Below, in pieces: positions 24,414 to 26,385 of a stretch of 26,385 nucleotides of DNA; the first letter of the stretch is position 1; every line of letters begins with the position of its first letter. The notes under the pieces were generated by a model. The model was not told where the DNA came from. It worked only from the letters and a program-made list of their open reading frames with translations, and searched no databases. The stretch comes from CAZDUS01 sp964535015. GTDB taxonomy: Bacteria; Verrucomicrobiota; Kiritimatiellia; CAIKKV01; CAITUY01. The position numbers were made by a program, and so were the translations under genes. Where the stretch lies: positions 1-26,385 of the forward strand of contig CAZHRU010000032.1 of assembly GCA_964535015.1 (NCBI GenBank), read 5' to 3'.

Positions 24414-24683
24414 ATGTTATTGCCCATGCATAACAACTGCACACTTCCGGACGAAGTCTACTCCTCAGCGTGCGCCGAATTGTTCCCTCACGCCCCAGAT
24501 CTGTTCTTGGATCCACAGGACATGTTCGACCCTGTTTGGATGCACATTTGCCCGCGCTGTTGGTATGAACAACAACAATGGTGCAGGAAATCTACAATAG
24601 ACCCCCACAGAGAGCCCGAGGATATCGCCTCTAAGGCGCCTCCAACACTGACAGTCCGCCTATTAAAAGGTGGATTGAAATAA
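24414..24683 (+). CDS. small hypothetical protein with CPRC motif
   Basis: Eighty-nine residues from an ATG at 24414 with AGGTG six bases before. It is Asp/Pro-rich in the middle (HAPDLFLDPQDMFDPVWM), then has ICPRCW (Cys46 and Cys49), plus Cys9, Cys20 and Cys57, which could bind a metal. A competing frame from 24382 with GGGGAAG upstream also reads a Cys-rich peptide (RIRCKRCYCPC) before going off into unlikely sequence. A frameshifted gene joining the two is possible. No family is recognised. Confidence 0.35.
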   Translation: MLLPMHNNCTLPDEVYSSACAELFPHAPDLFLDPQDMFDPVWMHICPRCWYEQQQWCRKSTIDPHREPEDIASKAPPTLTVRLLKGGLK

Positions 24684-24707
24684 GAAGTCCATTCAGGGAT
24701 AGTATTG

Positions 24708-24716
24708 GGAGGTGAT
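24708..24716 (+). promoter_or_regulatory. strong ribosome-binding site of the Phd/RelB-like antitoxin
   Basis: GGAGGTGAT, a near-complete anti-16S match, ends four bases before the ATG at 24721 (eight bases from the GGAGG core). It sets that ATG as the start rather than those at 24712 or 24727. Confidence 0.75.
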
Positions 24717-24720
24717 AAGA

Positions 24721-24927
24721 ATGGTAATGATTCATCCAGAGTATGTGGTCGACGAGCAACAGCATCGCAAGGCTGTATTGTTGCCCGTGGTCGAATGGGA
24801 GCAGATTGTTGGCGAACTTGAGGAGGTGGATGATATCCGTGCTTACGATCAAGCAAAGACTTCCTCTCAGGAAAAGCTTCCGTTTGAGCAGGCCGTCCGG
24901 GAGATCCGCCTCGGAATCGGCGCATGA
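24721..24927 (+). CDS. type II antitoxin, Phd/RelB-like
   Basis: A 68-residue protein. EYVVDEQQHRKAVLLPVVEW forms the N-terminal beta-strand and turn (self-binding and DNA-binding end) seen in prevent-host-death-type antitoxins. EQIVGELEEVDDIRAYDQAK is a helix, and the C-terminal LPFEQAVREIRLG is the toxin-wrapping tail. The TGA overlaps the ATG of the toxin frame (ATGA), the usual coupling in these operons. Family knowledge: it neutralises a RelE-type mRNA-cleaving toxin and represses its own operon. Here the partner toxin is interrupted, so the antitoxin is an orphan unless the toxin is read through. Confidence 0.85.
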   Translation: MVMIHPEYVVDEQQHRKAVLLPVVEWEQIVGELEEVDDIRAYDQAKTSSQEKLPFEQAVREIRLGIGA

Positions 24928-25178
24928 GTTACGGGCTTGAAATCCTAAGAACAGCCCAAAAGTAACTCGCTCAGATAACACAAGTCGATCGAGACCGCAT
25001 TATTGCTGCCATCATGGATTTGGCGGATGCCCCACGTCCCATCGGTTGCAAAAAACTTTCAGGTCGGCCCGGTTGGCGTATTCGAGTAGGTTCTTGCCGA
25101 GTCATCTATGAGATTCATGATGACAAGTTGCTGATTCTTGTTGTCACCATTGGCCACCGGAGAGAAGTATACCGGTAG
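24924..25178 (+). pseudogene. RelE/ParE-family toxin interrupted by one in-frame stop
   Basis: From the ATG at 24924 the frame reads MSYGLEILRTAQK, then TAA at 24963-24965, and continues without shift as LAQITQVDRDRIIAAIMDLA to KKLSGRPGWRIRVGSCRVIY and a closing IGHRREVYR before TAG at 25176. Both the N-terminal helix and the C-terminal RelE signature (R-x-G-x-x-R-V-I-Y, HRREVYR) are intact, and total length (84 sense codons) is normal for the family. The TAA stands where relatives usually have Glu (AQKEL), so one G-to-T change would explain it. The 13-residue product cannot be active. A start at the internal ATG (25014-25016) would lose the first helix. A sequencing error or stop readthrough is the other option. 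Confidence 0.85.
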
Positions 25179-25204
25179 CGCCAGGATGAGCGGAGTGCCT
25201 GGCG
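25179..25204 (+). terminator. 7-bp hairpin right after the RelE frame
   Basis: CGCCAGG (25179-25185) and CCTGGCG (25198-25204) are perfect reverse complements around a 12-base loop, starting at the base after the toxin stop codon. There is no T-run downstream, so terminator function is uncertain. Confidence 0.35.
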
Positions 25205-25246
25205 TATTGGCGGTGGGGTGGGACCGGATGGTGAGGAGGTGGCGGA

Positions 25247-25283
25247 TTGACAGAAGAGACGAAGTGTCATACATTGTGAGACA
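25247..25283 (+). promoter_or_regulatory. promoter and palindromic operator of the RHH/PIN toxin-antitoxin operon
   Basis: TTGACA (25247-25252, perfect -35) is followed after exactly 17 bases by TACATT (25270-25275, four of six -10 matches). The predicted start falls at about 25282-25283, on or next to the antitoxin ATG at 25283, and no ribosome-binding site is present, so the mRNA may be leaderless. An imperfect palindrome, TGTC-AT-ACATTGT-GA-GACA (25265-25283, seven of nine pairs), covers the -10 and ends at the start codon. That is the expected place for autorepression by a ribbon-helix-helix antitoxin. Confidence 0.6.
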
Positions 25284-25504
25284 TGAAAACAGCAACACTC
25301 AGCATTCGATTGGATGATGATCTCGACCAACTTCTAGGGAAGGCCAGCAGGCAGGCAGGACGGACCCGCAGCGAAGTCGCTCGTGATGCGCTTCGGCGTC
25401 AACTGCGCCTGACACAGTTCGAGACGATTCGCCGTCGCATGATGCCCTTTGCCGAGGCGAGAGGGTTTCTCACAGACGAGGATGTATTCGCCAAGATCTC
25501 ATGA
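25283..25504 (+). CDS. ribbon-helix-helix (CopG/VapB-like) antitoxin
   Basis: A 73-residue protein. TATLSIRLDDDLDQLLGKAS gives the DNA-contacting beta-strand and first helix of the RHH fold, and GRTRSEVARDALRRQLRL the second helix with the TRSEVAR motif common in CopG-type antitoxins. The C-terminal part (PFAEARGFLTDEDVFAKIS) would wrap the PIN toxin. It overlaps the toxin gene by 4 bases (ATGA). It probably represses its own promoter through the palindrome just upstream. Confidence 0.92.
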   Translation: MKTATLSIRLDDDLDQLLGKASRQAGRTRSEVARDALRRQLRLTQFETIRRRMMPFAEARGFLTDEDVFAKIS

Positions 25505-25914
25505 GAATCTTCTTGGACACGAATGTCATCGCTAGCGCCACGGCCACCCGAGGGCTTTGCGCTGACGTCTTGCGAACGGTGATTGAGTTTCACGACCTTA
25601 TTGTTTGCGATCACCTGGTCGCGGAACTGCGTCGCGTTCTCAAGGATAAGTTCGGTGCTTCGTCTGACGTAATCGACGATGTGATCTGGTTTCTCCGCCA
25701 AGACACGATTGAGTCACACGCCCAGCCGCTGCACGACCTCCCCTTACGTGATCCGGCCGATGTGGCCATCGTGTCTTCCGCTCTTAACGCTGCGGCGGAC
25801 GCCCTTGTCACGGGGGACAAGGAAATCCTAAGTCTGCACCGGGTAGGAAAACTGGAGATCCTGACCCCCCGTGAGTTTTGGGACATGGAAAGAGGTCAAC
25901 AGCGGCGTCCATGA
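25501..25914 (+). CDS. PIN-domain toxin (VapC-like ribonuclease)
   Basis: A 137-residue PIN protein with the acidic metal-binding set in place: Asp6 in FLDTNVI, Glu42 in VAELRRVL, Asp84 and Asp87 in LRDPADVAI, and Asp106 in VTGDKEIL. The spacing and the ending LEILTPREFW match the PIN_3/COG1569 branch. Family knowledge: such toxins cut RNA, often tRNA or rRNA, with magnesium or manganese, in the cytosol, and are blocked by the antitoxin encoded just before them. The module looks intact, unlike the neighbouring RelE pair. Confidence 0.92.
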   Translation: MRIFLDTNVIASATATRGLCADVLRTVIEFHDLIVCDHLVAELRRVLKDKFGASSDVIDDVIWFLRQDTIESHAQPLHDLPLRDPADVAIVSSALNAAADALVTGDKEILSLHRVGKLEILTPREFWDMERGQQRRP

Positions 25915-25915
25915 T

Positions 25916-25935
25916 ATCGCCGATGGCGCGGCGAT
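25916..25935 (+). terminator. 7-bp hairpin after the PIN toxin gene
   Basis: ATCGCCG (25916-25922) and CGGCGAT (25929-25935) are perfect reverse complements around a 6-base loop, beginning one base after the toxin stop codon. There is no clear T-run. A factor-dependent or weak terminator is possible. Confidence 0.35.
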
Positions 25936-26033
25936 TATGCGGATGCTTGATGGACTTGGTCGCAAGGTCGTCATGCAACCGAAGTAATAATTAAAATGTA
26001 GATTAGCGTTAGGACGGGTGCTATCTTGTCGGC

Positions 26034-26385
26034 ATGTACGAACGAGGTACAGGACAGAGCGGGTTCCCGGCGTCGGAGCGCTATCGTGCGTTGCGTTGGG
26101 CCGTGGGAGGCGTGGTGCGGGAACGAAGCGGCGCGCCCGATCCCTTCCTGTGGTCCGAGCGGCATTTGCGTTGCGTATGGGCCGATTCGCGTTGGCGGCC
26201 GGTTGAACTGATGACGCTGGACCGGCAGAGGGTGGTGGTCGAATATCCGGGGCGGTGGAATCTTGAGGCGGGTCCCGATTTTCTGGAAGCCGTGTTGCGG
26301 GTCGAGCCGGGGGCGCGCCTGATCCGGGGTGATGTGGAACTGCATATCCGGCCGAACGACTGGATTCAGCATGGGCATTCCAAGG
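26034..26385 (+). CDS. DUF2851 family protein (3' end outside window)
   Basis: The first 117 residues of an open frame running off the window. An in-frame TAG at 26010 leaves the ATG at 26034 as the only ATG start. LMTLDRQRVVVEYPGRWNLE, then AGPDFLEAVLRVEPG and RGDVELHIRPNDWIQHGH, reproduce the conserved core that I associate with DUF2851, in which N-x-x-x-GPDF and GDVELH are hallmarks. The function of this family is not established; the acidic/His core has suggested a nuclease-like enzyme, which is inference. The gene has the high-GC, G-rich composition of the left part of the window. No ribosome-binding site is visible; TATCTT lies six bases before the ATG. Confidence 0.85.
   Translation, partial: MYERGTGQSGFPASERYRALRWAVGGVVRERSGAPDPFLWSERHLRCVWADSRWRPVELMTLDRQRVVVEYPGRWNLEAGPDFLEAVLRVEPGARLIRGDVELHIRPNDWIQHGHSK

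Noticed and set aside
25971..26378. 135-residue minus-strand frame at the right edge
   Set aside because: It is the reverse of the DUF2851 gene, whose conserved motifs are clear.

Overview
The window looks like chromosomal DNA of a high-GC, diderm (outer-membrane) bacterium. The signs are lipobox lipoproteins, a TolC-type outer-membrane channel, a MacA/MacB-like exporter and a WaaE-like glycosyltransferase. The FHA membrane protein, the TGS/PRK nucleoside kinase and the DUF2851 gene would fit the PVC superphylum (Verrucomicrobiota or Kiritimatiellota), but that placement is an inference from gene content; no rRNA or marker gene is present. No RNA genes, CRISPR array or insertion sequence was recognised.

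Layout. (a) 1-399, minus: 5' part of a UDP-glucuronate-4-epimerase-like sugar epimerase. (b) 465-11161, minus: a tight six-gene block that I do not recognise as any described system. It encodes a CsgG-like lipoprotein with five fibronectin-III domains, two giant secreted paralogues ending in four and two zinc ribbons, a small exported coiled-coil protein, a second exported CsgG/TolB-like protein, and an exported coiled-coil protein. Three of these proteins share a glycine/alanine-rich module of about 40 residues. (c) 11381-12142, minus: an SDR oxidoreductase. (d) 12278-13992, minus: a secreted unknown protein and a lipoprotein of the agmatine-deiminase/PAD superfamily, with a plausible promoter upstream. 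(e) 14105-21044, minus: FHA-domain membrane protein, glycosyltransferase 2, TolC-like channel, MacA-like adaptor, ABC ATPase and MacB-like permease, mostly with start/stop overlaps. This is a complete tripartite envelope exporter. (f) 21146-22828, plus: a nucleoside (uridine-like) kinase, divergent from (e).

(g) 22829-26033, plus: an accessory island of about 3.2 kb with visibly lower GC and without the G-over-C bias of the rest of the plus strand. It holds a six-hairpin glycosidase-like protein, a small Cys-containing ORF, a Phd/RelB-like antitoxin whose RelE toxin is broken by one in-frame stop codon, and an intact ribbon-helix-helix/PIN toxin-antitoxin pair whose promoter and palindromic operator abut the start codon. 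Perfect hairpins lie between the modules. (h) 26034-26385, plus: the 5' part of a DUF2851 gene, where the high-GC, G-skewed composition returns.

How the parts may work together: block (e) could move a substrate out through the envelope, and block (b) could be a cell-surface assembly built around CsgG-like proteins. Both roles are inferred from domain content and operon order. Block (b) is the best candidate here for an undescribed system.
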